Assembly: GCF_017876295.1 (NCBI RefSeq) | Contig: NZ_JAGINT010000001.1 | Span: 2,604,001-2,668,000, forward strand | DNA: 64,000 bases | Direction of reading: 5' to 3' | Source: Kribbella aluminosa | Lineage (GTDB): Bacteria > Actinomycetota > Actinomycetes > Propionibacteriales > Kribbellaceae | In this document: positions 48,731-57,462 of the stretch, one piece after another | Layout: every line of letters starts with the position of its first letter | Numbering within the stretch: the first letter of the stretch is position 1 | Notes under the pieces: model-generated | What the model was told of the DNA's origin: nothing | The model's database searches: none | Seen by the model: only the letters and a program-made list of their open reading frames with translations | Position numbers and translations under genes: made by a program

Positions 48731-49370
48731 CGACCAGGAGATGGTGCGGGCCGGCTTCGGCGCACTGCTGGACGCGCAGCCGGACATGCGGGTGGTCGGG
48801 CAGGCCGGTGACGGTGCACAGGCTGTCGAGCTGGCCGCGGACCTGAAGCCGGACGTGATTCTTATGGACGTACGGATGCCTGTGCTCGACGGTCTCGCGG
48901 CCACGCAGCGCATCCTCGCGGGGACTGCGCCTGGCGAACCGCCGCGGGTTGTGATGCTGACGACGTTCGACCTGGACGACTATGTGTACGCCGCCCTCCG
49001 TGCTGGTGCCAGCGGGTTCCTGTTGAAGCACTCGACGCCGGAGGAGCTGGCAGCGGCGGTACGGGTCGTGGCTGCGGGGGATGCGCTGTTGGCTCCGTCT
49101 GTCACACGTCGGCTCGTGGAGGACTTCGCCCGCGCGCAACCCGTCGTACAGGTGACACCGGCTCGGCTGACGCCACGGGAGACCGACGTACTGCGGCTGG
49201 TCGCTAGAGGGCTGTCCAACCGGCAGATCGCTGAAGAGCTCGTGCTGGCCGAGCAGACCGTCAAGAGCCACGTCAGCAACGTCCTGACCAAGTTGGACCT
49301 GCGGGACCGCGCACAGGCCGTCGTGTACGCGTATGAGTCCGGCGTAGTGATCCCTGGTCCGCGACACTAG
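48705..49370 (+). CDS. NarL/FixJ-type response regulator
   Basis: A 221-residue protein from GTG 48705 within the end of the kinase gene. The receiver has D9/D10, phospho-acceptor in VILMDVRMP (~D55) and the conserved Lys in GFLLKHS. The LuxR-type output holds LTPRETDVLRLVARGLSN and VKSHVSNVLTKL. The operon sensor, kinase and regulator ends here. Likely targets include the adjacent lipoprotein (inference). Confidence 0.92.
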   Translation: MAITVMVVDDQEMVRAGFGALLDAQPDMRVVGQAGDGAQAVELAADLKPDVILMDVRMPVLDGLAATQRILAGTAPGEPPRVVMLTTFDLDDYVYAALRAGASGFLLKHSTPEELAAAVRVVAAGDALLAPSVTRRLVEDFARAQPVVQVTPARLTPRETDVLRLVARGLSNRQIAEELVLAEQTVKSHVSNVLTKLDLRDRAQAVVYAYESGVVIPGPRH

Positions 49371-49374
49371 ACAG

Positions 49375-49731
49375 ATGGACGTTCTGGAACGCGTACGCAG
49401 CCTCTGCCTCGCCCTTCCCGAAGTGACCGAGCGGTCGAGCCACGGTGAGCCGACGTGGTTCGTCCGGGACAAGAAGACCTTCGTGATGTACGCCGATCAG
49501 CACCACGACGACCGTGTCGGCGTCTGGATGGCGGCACCACCCGGCGTCCAGGAGTCGCTGGTCGCGGACGATCCCGAGCACTTCTACCGGCCGCCGTACG
49601 TCGGCCACCGCGGCTGGCTCGGCGTGTTCCTGGACGTGGACGTCGACTGGGAGCACTTCGAGGACCTGGTCGAGAACGCCTACCGCCAGATCGCCCCGAA
49701 GACACTAATCGCCCGCCTGGACGAGTCCTAG
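49375..49731 (+). CDS. MmcQ/YjbR-family protein
   Basis: A 118-residue protein from ATG 49375, 4 bp after the response regulator. It begins with VLERVRSLCLALPEVTERSS and has the CyaY-like fold strands TWFVRDKKTFVMYADQ and GWLGVFLDVDVDWEHFEDLV. DNA-binding has been suggested for the family. No function is firm. The short gap suggests it is expressed with the two-component operon. Confidence 0.87.
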   Translation: MDVLERVRSLCLALPEVTERSSHGEPTWFVRDKKTFVMYADQHHDDRVGVWMAAPPGVQESLVADDPEHFYRPPYVGHRGWLGVFLDVDVDWEHFEDLVENAYRQIAPKTLIARLDES

Positions 49732-49740
49732 GGCATGCCC

Positions 49741-50409
49741 TTAGTCGTTCAGCGACACCGACGTCTGCGGGAACCAGGCCGGTGCCGGGGTCCAGGCGCG
49801 GGCGTGCTCCGGGTCGTCCCAGTCCCAGTTCTGGATCTGCGCCTTGCTGCGGCGGCCGAAGATGGCCCGGAACAGCTCGTAGGAGCTGGTGCGGACGGTC
49901 GCCGCCGGCGCTTCGGAGCCGGCCGAGTACGTGCCGTCCGGGGTGATGACGGTCAGCGGCCCGGGCTCGTCGAGCATCCAGTCGAGCGCGGCCAGCCACA
50001 GTTCGGCCGGCGGCCGACCGCTGCCGATCGCTCCGTGCAGGTCGGCCTCGTGGACGGCGGCGTCGACGTACGGGTTGCACACCAGCGGATGCGAGGTGGT
50101 GCCGCCGACGATCACCGCTTCGAGGGCCGATCCGGCGGTCGCCCATTCGTCGAGGACCTCGGCGATCGGCAGGTTCTGCCGCGTCGCCACCTGTGCCGCG
50201 GTCCACGGCGGCCGCGGCGCGCCAACGAGGTTACCGGTCGCGAAGTCGGCAGCAACGCCGGTGAGGTGCGCGATGAGGTCCTGCACGCTCCACTGCGGAC
50301 AGGCAGGCACCTGCCGATCCAGGTCCTCCGCACTGAGCCCTTGCACGGCCGCGGCCATCCGAGCACGCCCCGCGTGGTACAGCTCGGCGCTTCTTCTGGG
50401 GTCCGTCAC
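49741..50409 (-). CDS. DinB-fold maleylpyruvate-isomerase-like mycothiol-dependent protein
   Basis: A 222-residue protein from GTG 50409. [20 protein letters not shown] carries the first metal His and [16 protein letters not shown] the HxxDxH-like site, the pattern of the TIGR03083 group. These proteins use mycothiol, an actinomycete thiol. The C-terminal helix [20 protein letters not shown] is typical. It faces pgm from the other strand. The substrate is unknown. Confidence 0.85.
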   Translation of the reverse strand: MTDPRRSAELYHAGRARMAAAVQGLSAEDLDRQVPACPQWSVQDLIAHLTGVAADFATGNLVGAPRPPWTAAQVATRQNLPIAEVLDEWATAGSALEAVIVGGTTSHPLVCNPYVDAAVHEADLHGAIGSGRPPAELWLAALDWMLDEPGPLTVITPDGTYSAGSEAPAATVRTSSYELFRAIFGRRSKAQIQNWDWDDPEHARAWTPAPAWFPQTSVSLND

Positions 50410-50462
50410 CGAACCATTGTCACCCCGTACAGCCCTCGGCGGTCTTGTGGTTGCATGTGGGC

Positions 50463-52085
50463 ATGCACCCACGCGCAGGTCAGCCAGCACAGCCCGAGGA
50501 CCTGGTCGACGTCGACGCCATGCTGGCGGCGTACGGCGACATCACCCCGGACGTCGAGAACCCAGCTCAGAAGGTCGTCTTCGGTACGTCGGGGCACCGG
50601 GGCTCGAGTCTTGACGGGGCGTTCAACGAGGCGCACATCCTGGCGATCACGCAGGCCGTCTGCGAGTACCGGGCCGGTGAGGGTACGTCGGGCCCGCTGC
50701 TGGTTGGCCGCGACAGCCACGGGCTCTCGGAGCCGGCGTGGCGCACGGTCCTGGAGGTGCTGGCCGGTAACGACGTACAGACGCTGGTGGACAGCGCGGA
50801 CCGGCTCACGCCGACGCCCGCCGTGTCGCACGCGATCCTGCGGCTGAACCGCGGCGGCGGTGCGGACGCCGACGGCATCGTCATCACCCCGTCGCACAAC
50901 CCGCCGCGGGACGGCGGCATCAAGTACAACCCGCCGCACGGCGGCCCGGCCGACTCCGACGCCACCAGCTGGATCGCGAACCGCGCCAACGCGCTGATCG
51001 CGGCAGGCAACCGGGAGGTACGCCGGAAGCCGTTCGGGCAGGCGCGTCAGCACGCCGGGGACTACGACTTCCTCGGGCACTACGTCGACGACCTGCCGTC
51101 GGTGGTCAACCTGGCCGCGATCCGGGACGCCGGCCTGAAGATCGGGGCCGACCCGCTCGGCGGTGCGAGCGTCGACTACTGGGCCGCGATCGGCGAGCGG
51201 CACGGGCTCGACCTGACCGTGGTGAACCCGCGGATCGACCCGGCCTGGTCGTTCATGACGCTGGACCACGACGGCAAGATCCGGATGGACTGCTCCTCGC
51301 CGTACGCGATGGCCTCGCTGGTCGCGCAGCGGGACAAGTACGACCTGGCGACCGGGAACGACGCGGACTCCGACCGGCACGGCATCGTCACGCCGGACGC
51401 GGGGCTGATGAACCCGAACCACTACCTGGCCGTGGCGATCTCTTACCTGTTCAGCAACCGCCAGTGGGGTCCGGACGTCGCTGTCGGTAAGACGCTGGTG
51501 TCCTCGTCGCTGATCGACCGTGTGGTCGGGGACCTCGGGCGGCGGCTGTGGGAGGTGCCCGTCGGGTTCAAGTGGTTCGTACCGGGGCTGGTTGACGGTT
51601 CTGTCGGGTTCGGTGGTGAAGAGTCGGCAGGTGCTAGCTTCCTGCGCTTCGACGGCACCGTGTGGACCACTGACAAGGACGGGATCCTGCTGGCGTTGCT
51701 GGCGAGTGAGATCACCGCGGTGACGGGTGAGACGCCGTCGCGGGCCCATGCGAAGCTGGTGGACCGTTTCGGTGCCTCGGCGTACTCACGGGTAGATGCG
51801 CCGGCTACCCGCGAGCAGAAGGCCAAGCTGGGAGCTCTGACGCCAGAAGCGGTCACGGCGACCGAGCTGGCCGGAGAGCCGATCGTGGACCGGCTCACCC
51901 ACGCTCCCGGTAACGGGGCCGCTATCGGCGGGCTGAAGGTCACAACGGAGTCGGCCTGGTTCGCTGCACGTCCGTCGGGCACCGAGGACCTCTACAAGAT
52001 CTACGGCGAGTCCTTCAAGGGCGCGGACCACCTGGCGCTGGTGTTCGAGCAGGCCCGCGACGTCGTGTCGGCGGCACTCGCCTAA
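50463..52085 (+). CDS. pgm: Alpha-D-glucose phosphate phosphoglucomutase
   Basis: A 540-residue protein from ATG 50463; it interconverts glucose-1-phosphate and glucose-6-phosphate. [10 protein letters not shown] opens domain 1, and [16 protein letters not shown] carries phospho-Ser S144. Metal loop [10 protein letters not shown], sugar loop [11 protein letters not shown] and phosphate loop [14 protein letters not shown] follow in order. Length is normal for the bacterial Pgm type. It is central for glycogen, trehalose and cell-wall sugars. The 3' end overlaps the convergent DUF3037 gene by 4 bp. Confidence 0.95.
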   Translation: MHPRAGQPAQPEDLVDVDAMLAAYGDITPDVENPAQKVVFGTSGHRGSSLDGAFNEAHILAITQAVCEYRAGEGTSGPLLVGRDSHGLSEPAWRTVLEVLAGNDVQTLVDSADRLTPTPAVSHAILRLNRGGGADADGIVITPSHNPPRDGGIKYNPPHGGPADSDATSWIANRANALIAAGNREVRRKPFGQARQHAGDYDFLGHYVDDLPSVVNLAAIRDAGLKIGADPLGGASVDYWAAIGERHGLDLTVVNPRIDPAWSFMTLDHDGKIRMDCSSPYAMASLVAQRDKYDLATGNDADSDRHGIVTPDAGLMNPNHYLAVAISYLFSNRQWGPDVAVGKTLVSSSLIDRVVGDLGRRLWEVPVGFKWFVPGLVDGSVGFGGEESAGASFLRFDGTVWTTDKDGILLALLASEITAVTGETPSRAHAKLVDRFGASAYSRVDAPATREQKAKLGALTPEAVTATELAGEPIVDRLTHAPGNGAAIGGLKVTTESAWFAARPSGTEDLYKIYGESFKGADHLALVFEQARDVVSAALA

Positions 52086-52456
52086 CGTACGAACGAGTCC
52101 AGCAACCGCTCCAGCTCCGCGGCGGGGTCCGTGGTGATCCCGCTGTGGATCGGTCCCGGATGTACGACGGTACTGCGAGGCGCCGCGAGCCACCGGAACC
52201 GCTCACCGATCTTGGTGGCCGCCGCCGGCCCACCCGCCGGGTCACCCGCGCAGATCGCCCGAACCTGCTCCAGCGCCGCACACACGACATCAACGTCGAC
52301 TGCTGGGTCCAAGGCCCGCAGGCGGTCCGGATCCACATCCCATCCGGCACCCAGATAGTCCAGCGCCTGGCAGTACAACACCGCGCCGACGTTGATGAAC
52401 TCGCCGCGCTGGATCCTCGGCGCCGCCCGCAGGATCACATAGTCGAACGGCTTCAC
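52082..52456 (-). CDS. DUF3037-family protein
   Basis: A 124-residue protein from GTG 52456 whose start overlaps the HipA-like stop (GTGA). [20 protein letters not shown] and [17 protein letters not shown] are the usual DUF3037 segments, and the C-terminus has [20 protein letters not shown]. It always seems to follow HipA-like kinases of this type (from memory). It may be the kinase's partner or antitoxin-like regulator. Confidence 0.82.
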   Translation of the reverse strand: MKPFDYVILRAAPRIQRGEFINVGAVLYCQALDYLGAGWDVDPDRLRALDPAVDVDVVCAALEQVRAICAGDPAGGPAAATKIGERFRWLAAPRSTVVHPGPIHSGITTDPAAELERLLDSFVR

Positions 52457-53190
52457 CGCGCACCTCCCGGCACCCACGCGGACCGGTTCTCCAGCCGCGC
52501 CACCAGGTGGCCGAGATAGCGCTCCCGGTCCCCGTCCTCGATCCACTCGGACGGCACGAGCCCGATCACCTCGGTCAACAGTTCCGGGGTGATCGCCGCG
52601 GCCAGCTCCGCATCCATCTTCGCAACACCCGGTACGGCGACCGAGAACACGTGGTCGGACGCGTCGTACGGCAGCGAAGCGAACTTCTCCGCCGACATCC
52701 ACGAGTGATGGAAGTACAGTGCCGCGCCGTGGTCGATCAGCCACAGGTTCTTGTGCCAGACCAGCATGTTCGTGTTCCGCCACGACCGGTCCACGTTCGC
52801 GACGTACGCGTCCAGCCAGAGGATCCGCGCCATCGCGTCGTCGCCCGGGTTGCCGGCCGATCCGTCGTACCCGAAGGACCCCGGCAGGAAGTCGACGGCC
52901 AGGTTCAGCCCCGCGCTGCGGATCAGCAGCTCCTGGATCTCGAAGTCCGGCTCCGACTTCCCGATCGCCGGGTCCAGCTCGATCAGCTTCAGCTCCGGCA
53001 CCCGCAGCCCGAGCCGCCGGAACAACTCCCCGACGATCACCTCGGCCACCAACGCCTTCGGCCCCTGGCCGGCGCCGTGGAACTTGATCACGTACGTCCC
53101 GAGGTCGTTGCCCTCGACAACCCCAGGCAACGACCCACCTTCACGGAGCGGCAGAACGTACCGCGTCGCAGTAACAACAGGCAGACTCAC
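52453..53190 (-). CDS. HipA-like kinase (single-domain)
   Basis: A 245-residue protein from GTG 53190. GTYVIKFHGAGQGPKALVAE carries the ATP-lysine, LDAYVANVDRSWRNTNMLVW the catalytic Asp with the Asn metal ligand, and LWLIDHGAALYFHH the metal Asp. This is a shortened HipA-type kinase; it lacks the N-terminal HipA dimerisation lobe. HipA proteins phosphorylate translation factors and cause dormancy. The DUF3037 gene is translationally coupled. A toxin role is inferred from family only. Confidence 0.8.
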   Translation of the reverse strand: MSLPVVTATRYVLPLREGGSLPGVVEGNDLGTYVIKFHGAGQGPKALVAEVIVGELFRRLGLRVPELKLIELDPAIGKSEPDFEIQELLIRSAGLNLAVDFLPGSFGYDGSAGNPGDDAMARILWLDAYVANVDRSWRNTNMLVWHKNLWLIDHGAALYFHHSWMSAEKFASLPYDASDHVFSVAVPGVAKMDAELAAAITPELLTEVIGLVPSEWIEDGDRERYLGHLVARLENRSAWVPGGAR

Positions 53191-53228
53191 GCCGCAGAGC
53201 CTAACTGCTTAGCGGTGGGTACCTGTGC

Positions 53229-54287
53229 ATGGTGAAGCTTCCGTCCTTCGGAGTAGAGGAAGAGCTACTCCTCGTGACCGACGCGGGCGATCCGCTCCCG
53301 CGGAGCAAGGCCGTGGTCGATGACGTGGGGGAGTTCGACGTCGCGCTGGAGATGTCCAGGGCGATGGTGGAGATCAACACTCCGGTCTGCACCGGCGCGA
53401 GCGAGCTCCGCGACCACCTGGTCCGGATGCGGTCCCAGCTGGCGTCGGCCGCGGCGGACGGCGGTGCCCGGCTGCTGGCGATCGCAGTACCTCCGCACGG
53501 CCGGGCCGCGCAGCTGATCACGAAGAAGCCGAGGTACCAGCAACTGGTTCGTGAGTGGGGCCTGCTGGCGCGGGAGCAAGGTGTGTGCGGCTGTCACGTG
53601 CATGTCGAGGTGCCGGACCGGGACACCGCGACGAAGGTCAGCAACCACGTCCGTCCGTGGTTGCCCGCGCTGCTGGCGCTGACGGCCAACTCTCCGATCT
53701 ACCTCGGTCAGGACACCGGATTCGCCAGCTGGCGCTGGCTGATGACGACGCGGTGGCCGAGCGCCGGCCCGCCGCCGTACCTGGAGTCGGCTGAGCACTA
53801 CGACGCGCTCGTCGCGATGCACCTGGCGGCCGGCACGTTGATCGACGAGAACATGGTCTATTGGGACATCCGGCTGTCGACGCACCTCCCGACGGTGGAG
53901 GTGAGGGTCAGCGACGTACCTCTCACAGTGGATGAGACGGTGCTGCTCGCGACGCTGGTCCGCGCGATCGTGCTCACCGCGCTGGTGGACGGCTCGACAG
54001 GCCCGACACTGGAGCCTGAGGTACTGCGGGCCGCGTACTGGCTGGCTGCCCGGGACGGGCTCACCGCGCGAGGTCTCGACGTACTGCGTGCCGAGCCGAT
54101 ACCCATCGCCCAATTGCTCGAACAGCTCCGCCGGACCGTCGAACCGGCCTTGCAGCAGCTCGACGCGGTCGAACTGGTCGGCGATGGCATCGAGCGGGCG
54201 TTCCGTGACGGAAACGGCGCAATCAAACAACGCAAGGCGTTCCGCAAGACCCACGACGTAATCACCCTGACCGAAATCAACCCCTAA
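53229..54287 (+). CDS. YbdK-type carboxylate-amine ligase
   Basis: A 352-residue protein from ATG 53229. FGVEEELLLVTDAGD is the first metal-binding Glu segment, GCHVHVEVPDRDTA the central motif, and LPTVEVRVSDVPLTVDET the nucleotide end. It belongs to the GCS2 superfamily, where some members make gamma-glutamyl bonds, and the actinomycete members often supply mycothiol-linked or peptide products. Substrates here are unknown. A strong hairpin follows the stop. Confidence 0.88.
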   Translation: MVKLPSFGVEEELLLVTDAGDPLPRSKAVVDDVGEFDVALEMSRAMVEINTPVCTGASELRDHLVRMRSQLASAAADGGARLLAIAVPPHGRAAQLITKKPRYQQLVREWGLLAREQGVCGCHVHVEVPDRDTATKVSNHVRPWLPALLALTANSPIYLGQDTGFASWRWLMTTRWPSAGPPPYLESAEHYDALVAMHLAAGTLIDENMVYWDIRLSTHLPTVEVRVSDVPLTVDETVLLATLVRAIVLTALVDGSTGPTLEPEVLRAAYWLAARDGLTARGLDVLRAEPIPIAQLLEQLRRTVEPALQQLDAVELVGDGIERAFRDGNGAIKQRKAFRKTHDVITLTEINP

Positions 54288-54306
54288 CCCCGCCGGGCGC
54301 CCAGGT

Positions 54307-54348
54307 TGGGGAGGATTTTGTTCCCGTGTTGGCACAAAATCCTCCCCA
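54307..54348. terminator. 15-bp perfect hairpin terminator
   Basis: TGGGGAGGATTTTGT (54307-54321) pairs with 54334-54348 around a 12-base loop. It lies between the convergent ligase (stop 54287) and lipoprotein (stop 54357) genes. Confidence 0.85.
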
Positions 54349-54356
54349 GGTCAAGG

Positions 54357-55079
54357 CTACGGCGTTGAGGTGATTTGGCGGGTTGACTGGGTTTCGGCGG
54401 TGATGGAGCCGTCCTTGAACGCTTTGTCCAGGGTGCCTTCGGTACGGCGGGTCAGCGTGATGTCGACGGGACAGGTGGTCGCCGGCTTCACACCGGGCGT
54501 CGGCGTTACGGTGACCGGGCGGATCGAGCCGGGCGTGATGCTGACCGACGTACGACCGGGCTCGAGGTGAACGCTCCCGGTCTGCACGCAGGAACCGGCC
54601 CACGTGACGAGCGACGGCAGGTCGGACGGCCTGCTGTCGAACCGGACGGCGAGAGCGGCGCGGCGGGAGTACGTCGTACCGGTCACGGGCGCGGTGAGCT
54701 TGACCCGCTCGGGCAGCTTGACCGTCGACTTGGGCGCGGAGTCGTCGGCGCTTCCGCGGGTGAGGTCGAACGTGATCTCCGTACCCGCGGCGACCGCACC
54801 GTCGAGCTGCCCGTCGTAGTCGGTGACACCGGCGGGCTTGTGATGCTTGAGCTTCACGTCCTTCCCACCACCGGACGACGTGACCGACTCGCCGTCCCCG
54901 AGCTCGATGAACGTGAGCGTGCCAACCCGGTACGACGCACTCACGTCCGCCACCTGCGTCGTTTCCGGGACTGTGACCACGTAGGTCGCGCTGATCCCAC
55001 TGGTCCGCACGTCCTTCGACTGGACCGTGGAACAACCCGCCAGCACCAGCACCACCGCACTCACAACAATCCGCTTCAC
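54357..55079 (-). CDS. Exported lipoprotein, beta-rich
   Basis: A 240-residue protein; GTG 55079 gives RIVVSAVVLVLAGCS with a lipobox LAGC, while TTG 55085 would add two residues. The mature part is beta-rich (ATYVVTVPETTQVADVSASY, GTLTFIELGDGESVTSSGGG) without enzymatic motifs. It is probably an envelope lipoprotein; the family is not recognised. It ends against the perfect hairpin shared with the ligase gene. Confidence 0.78.
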   Translation of the reverse strand: MKRIVVSAVVLVLAGCSTVQSKDVRTSGISATYVVTVPETTQVADVSASYRVGTLTFIELGDGESVTSSGGGKDVKLKHHKPAGVTDYDGQLDGAVAAGTEITFDLTRGSADDSAPKSTVKLPERVKLTAPVTGTTYSRRAALAVRFDSRPSDLPSLVTWAGSCVQTGSVHLEPGRTSVSITPGSIRPVTVTPTPGVKPATTCPVDITLTRRTEGTLDKAFKDGSITAETQSTRQITSTP

Positions 55080-55309
55080 AGCCAACGAAGCTAACAGCGC
55101 ACAGGTCTAGTCACGCGGGTAGAACTACTCGAGTGGTGGTGCCGGGTCGGGAAGCGCCTCACGGCGCGTGGCCGCTCGTGGCGGCTTATTTTGGGACCCG
55201 GGGCTTGCACCGGCCCGGCACCTCGAACAGTGTAGCGGGTGCTCAAATGCCTTGTCCTGTTGGGATTCCGGGGTTCGGGACGTATAACATCCGCGAGGCC
55301 GGCGTGCAA

Positions 55310-55924
55310 CTACCAGAGGTGTCCGGCGCGTTCCGCGCGGGCGGAGGTTTCCAGTTGGTCTGCGGTCTCGACCAGTTTGGCGGCGGACAGGACGCGGTCG
55401 TGGCCGTCGTCGGCGAGGTGGGCGCGGCCGGTGGCGATGATACGGGCGAAGGCGGCGGCGCGGTCCAGGGTGGTGGCGAAGTCGCCGGTCGCGACGCCGC
55501 GCAGGACGGCGTCGACCATGTCCCGGACCTCGGCGGGACCGGGGGGTTCGGCGACTCCGGCGACGACGGCGTGCACTTCGGCGTACGCGCGGCCGGTGCT
55601 GAACTCGCGGGAGACCTCCTCGGCGTTCCCGTGCACCCAGGAGCGCAGGACGTACAGCCGCCAGAGCGCGCCGGGCAGCGAGTCGGCGGGGGAGCCGGAC
55701 CAGAGCTCGGCGAGCTCGTCGAGGCCGTAGTCGTCGGCGAGTTTGACCACCCGGGCGTGCACCTCGGCGTCCTCGGACTTGCGCACCCCGCGGACCAGCA
55801 GCTCGGCGGTCCGGTGCGCGGCCTCGGTCACGGTCGCCGGGTCGGCGGCACCGGGCAGTGACTCGAACAACTTGTTGCCGGGCATGATCGGCCGACGCGG
55901 GTTGGGCGTACTCACGGCCTCCAT
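55310..55924 (-). CDS. Helical conserved actinobacterial protein
   Basis: A 204-residue protein from ATG 55924 (GTG 55915 is an alternative). It is nearly all helix (EAAHRTAELLVRGVRKSEDA, EVHARVVKLADDYGLDELAE, GALWRLYVLRSWVHGNAEEV). No catalytic residues stand out. It faces a GNAT gene across 72 bp. Function is unknown. Confidence 0.65.
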   Translation of the reverse strand: MEAVSTPNPRRPIMPGNKLFESLPGAADPATVTEAAHRTAELLVRGVRKSEDAEVHARVVKLADDYGLDELAELWSGSPADSLPGALWRLYVLRSWVHGNAEEVSREFSTGRAYAEVHAVVAGVAEPPGPAEVRDMVDAVLRGVATGDFATTLDRAAAFARIIATGRAHLADDGHDRVLSAAKLVETADQLETSARAERAGHLW

Positions 55925-55996
55925 GGTGCCTGAACCCACCGACACCCGCATGCCGACGCGCGAAATCGGGTTGCGGGTGCCTGGTCTACTGATGCC

Positions 55997-56800
55997 GTGA
56001 TTCCTCTCGACAACTCACCGGAGGCACTCGCCCTCCGGTCGGCGTACGACCAGCAGATCCGCACCCGCCGCGGCGGCGCCAGTACCGGTACCGCCGAGCA
56101 TCTCGGCGCGCTGATCCGGCAGGTCGGGCTCCGCGGTGACGGGTTCGTGCAGTACCTCGGCGGCGTCGACGGGCCCGAGCTGGACCGGTTGATCGCGGAT
56201 CAGGTCGCGTACTTCGAGGAGCGCGGCGCCAAGTTCGAGTGGAAGTACTACACGCACGACCTGCCGGCCGATCTGCCCGAGCGCCTCACCGCGGCGGGGT
56301 TCGTCCCGGACGACGAGGAGTGCCTGCTGATCGGCGACGTCACCGAGCTGCCGACCGAGGTCGTGCTGCCGGACGGGATCCGGCTGCGGGAGATCACCGA
56401 GCGCGCCGACCTCGAGCGCATGCAGGCGATGGAAGAAGAGGTCTGGGGCTACCCGCACGACTGGCTGCCGGAGGCGCTGAGCGCGGACATCGCGAACGCG
56501 GACGAGCCGGGCATGGTGCTCGTGGCGGAGACCGACGAGGACGACCCGACGATGGTTTGCGGGTCCTGGATCCGGTTCCACCGGGGCACCGACTTCGCCT
56601 CGTTGTGGGGCGGTTCGACGCTGGCGGAGTGGCGCGGCAAGGGCATCTACCGCGCGCACGTCGCGTACCGCCGGAACCTCGCGGCCGCGCAGGGGTACAA
56701 GTACCTGCAGGTCGACGCGTCGCCGGACAGCCGCGGCATCCTCGCCCGCCTCGGCCTGCGGCCGGTATCCGTGACGATCCCGTACAACTGGAAACCCTGA
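55997..56800 (+). CDS. GNAT-family acetyltransferase
   Basis: A 267-residue protein from GTG 55997. The N-terminal ~110 residues form a divergent GNAT half and the C-terminal half holds the catalytic fold: GIRLREITERADLERMQAME, then TLAEWRGKGIYRAHVAYRRN, the acetyl-CoA loop (RGKGIY, ~213-218), and LARLGLRPVSVTIPYN. The acceptor is unknown. Confidence 0.82.
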   Translation: MIPLDNSPEALALRSAYDQQIRTRRGGASTGTAEHLGALIRQVGLRGDGFVQYLGGVDGPELDRLIADQVAYFEERGAKFEWKYYTHDLPADLPERLTAAGFVPDDEECLLIGDVTELPTEVVLPDGIRLREITERADLERMQAMEEEVWGYPHDWLPEALSADIANADEPGMVLVAETDEDDPTMVCGSWIRFHRGTDFASLWGGSTLAEWRGKGIYRAHVAYRRNLAAAQGYKYLQVDASPDSRGILARLGLRPVSVTIPYNWKP

Positions 56801-56813
56801 GTACCCTCGTCCC

Positions 56814-57200
56814 ATGGCGGGTGGAGCGGGGAAGAGCAGTCAGCTGGCGAAGAACCTGGTGAAGTACGGCGTGCGGTACGGGCCGCTTGTTGTCGAGGCG
56901 GTTCGGCATGGGCGTGAGCCCGCGCAGCAGGCGGTGCAGGCCGCGTGGGCGAAGCGGTCCGCGCGTCGGAAGGCGTTCGAGCATGCGTTGACGGTCCGCG
57001 ACGGGACGCTGCTGAAGGTGATCAAGGACGGTCAGGCGGTCTTCTTCGTATTCTCCGGCGACGCGATCGTGACGACGTACCCCGCCGTACCGCAGGCCAC
57101 CTATCCCGAGCTGCTCCGGCACGCCGACCTGGACAAACGCGAGACGCCGGTCATTCCTGCACGCCGACCACACCTGCCGAGGATCCGCCGCAAACGGTGA
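56814..57200 (+). CDS. Small basic actinobacterial protein ending in a tandem repeat
   Basis: A 128-residue basic protein from ATG 56814. The N-terminal region VKYGVRYGPLVVEAVRHGRE is helical and the second half has strands (GTLLKVIKDGQAVFFVFSGD). Its stop (57198-57200) lies in the first unit of a 15-bp tandem repeat, so repeat expansion sits immediately behind it. The function is unknown. The basic tail (RRPHLPRIRRKR) suggests nucleic-acid contact (inference). Confidence 0.7.
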   Translation: MAGGAGKSSQLAKNLVKYGVRYGPLVVEAVRHGREPAQQAVQAAWAKRSARRKAFEHALTVRDGTLLKVIKDGQAVFFVFSGDAIVTTYPAVPQATYPELLRHADLDKRETPVIPARRPHLPRIRRKR

Positions 57201-57386
57201 AGCCGCAAACGGTGAAGCGGGAAACGGTGAAGCGGGAAACGGTGAAGCGGGAAACGGTGAAGCGGGAAACGGTGAAGCGGGAAACGGTGAAGCGGGAAAC
57301 GTTGAAGCGGGAAACGGTGAAGCGGGAAACGGTGAAGCGGGAAACGTTGAAGCGGGAAACGTTGAAGCGGGAAACGTTGACGCGCG
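57192..57386 (+). repeat. 15-bp tandem repeat, 13 units
   Basis: Unit AAACGGTGAAGCGGG, with units starting at 57192 and every 15 bp to 57372. Units 8, 11, 12 and 13 have AAACGTTGAAG; the first and last are divergent. The frame that stays open reads pentapeptide KRETV/KRETL, but TGA occurs in another frame of each unit. It is an intergenic minisatellite following the basic protein gene. Confidence 0.9.
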
Positions 57387-57462
57387 CGTAACATCCCGGA
57401 CCCGACCGGGCAACAGGCCGGACGCAGAGTGGAAGGACGTTTCCACGAGGGAGGGCGTCCGC

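Noticed and set aside
55130-55300. Gap upstream of the helical protein gene checked for a tRNA
   Set aside because: No acceptor stem or T-loop (GTTCRANNC with pairing arms) could be found; only short repeats are present.
57192-57386. Tandem repeat considered as CRISPR array
   Set aside because: Units are directly adjacent with no unique spacers and no cas genes are present.
57101-57394. Minus-strand repetitive frame (QRFPL units) across the tandem repeat
   Set aside because: A 15-bp repeat leaves several frames open automatically; no independent start signal.
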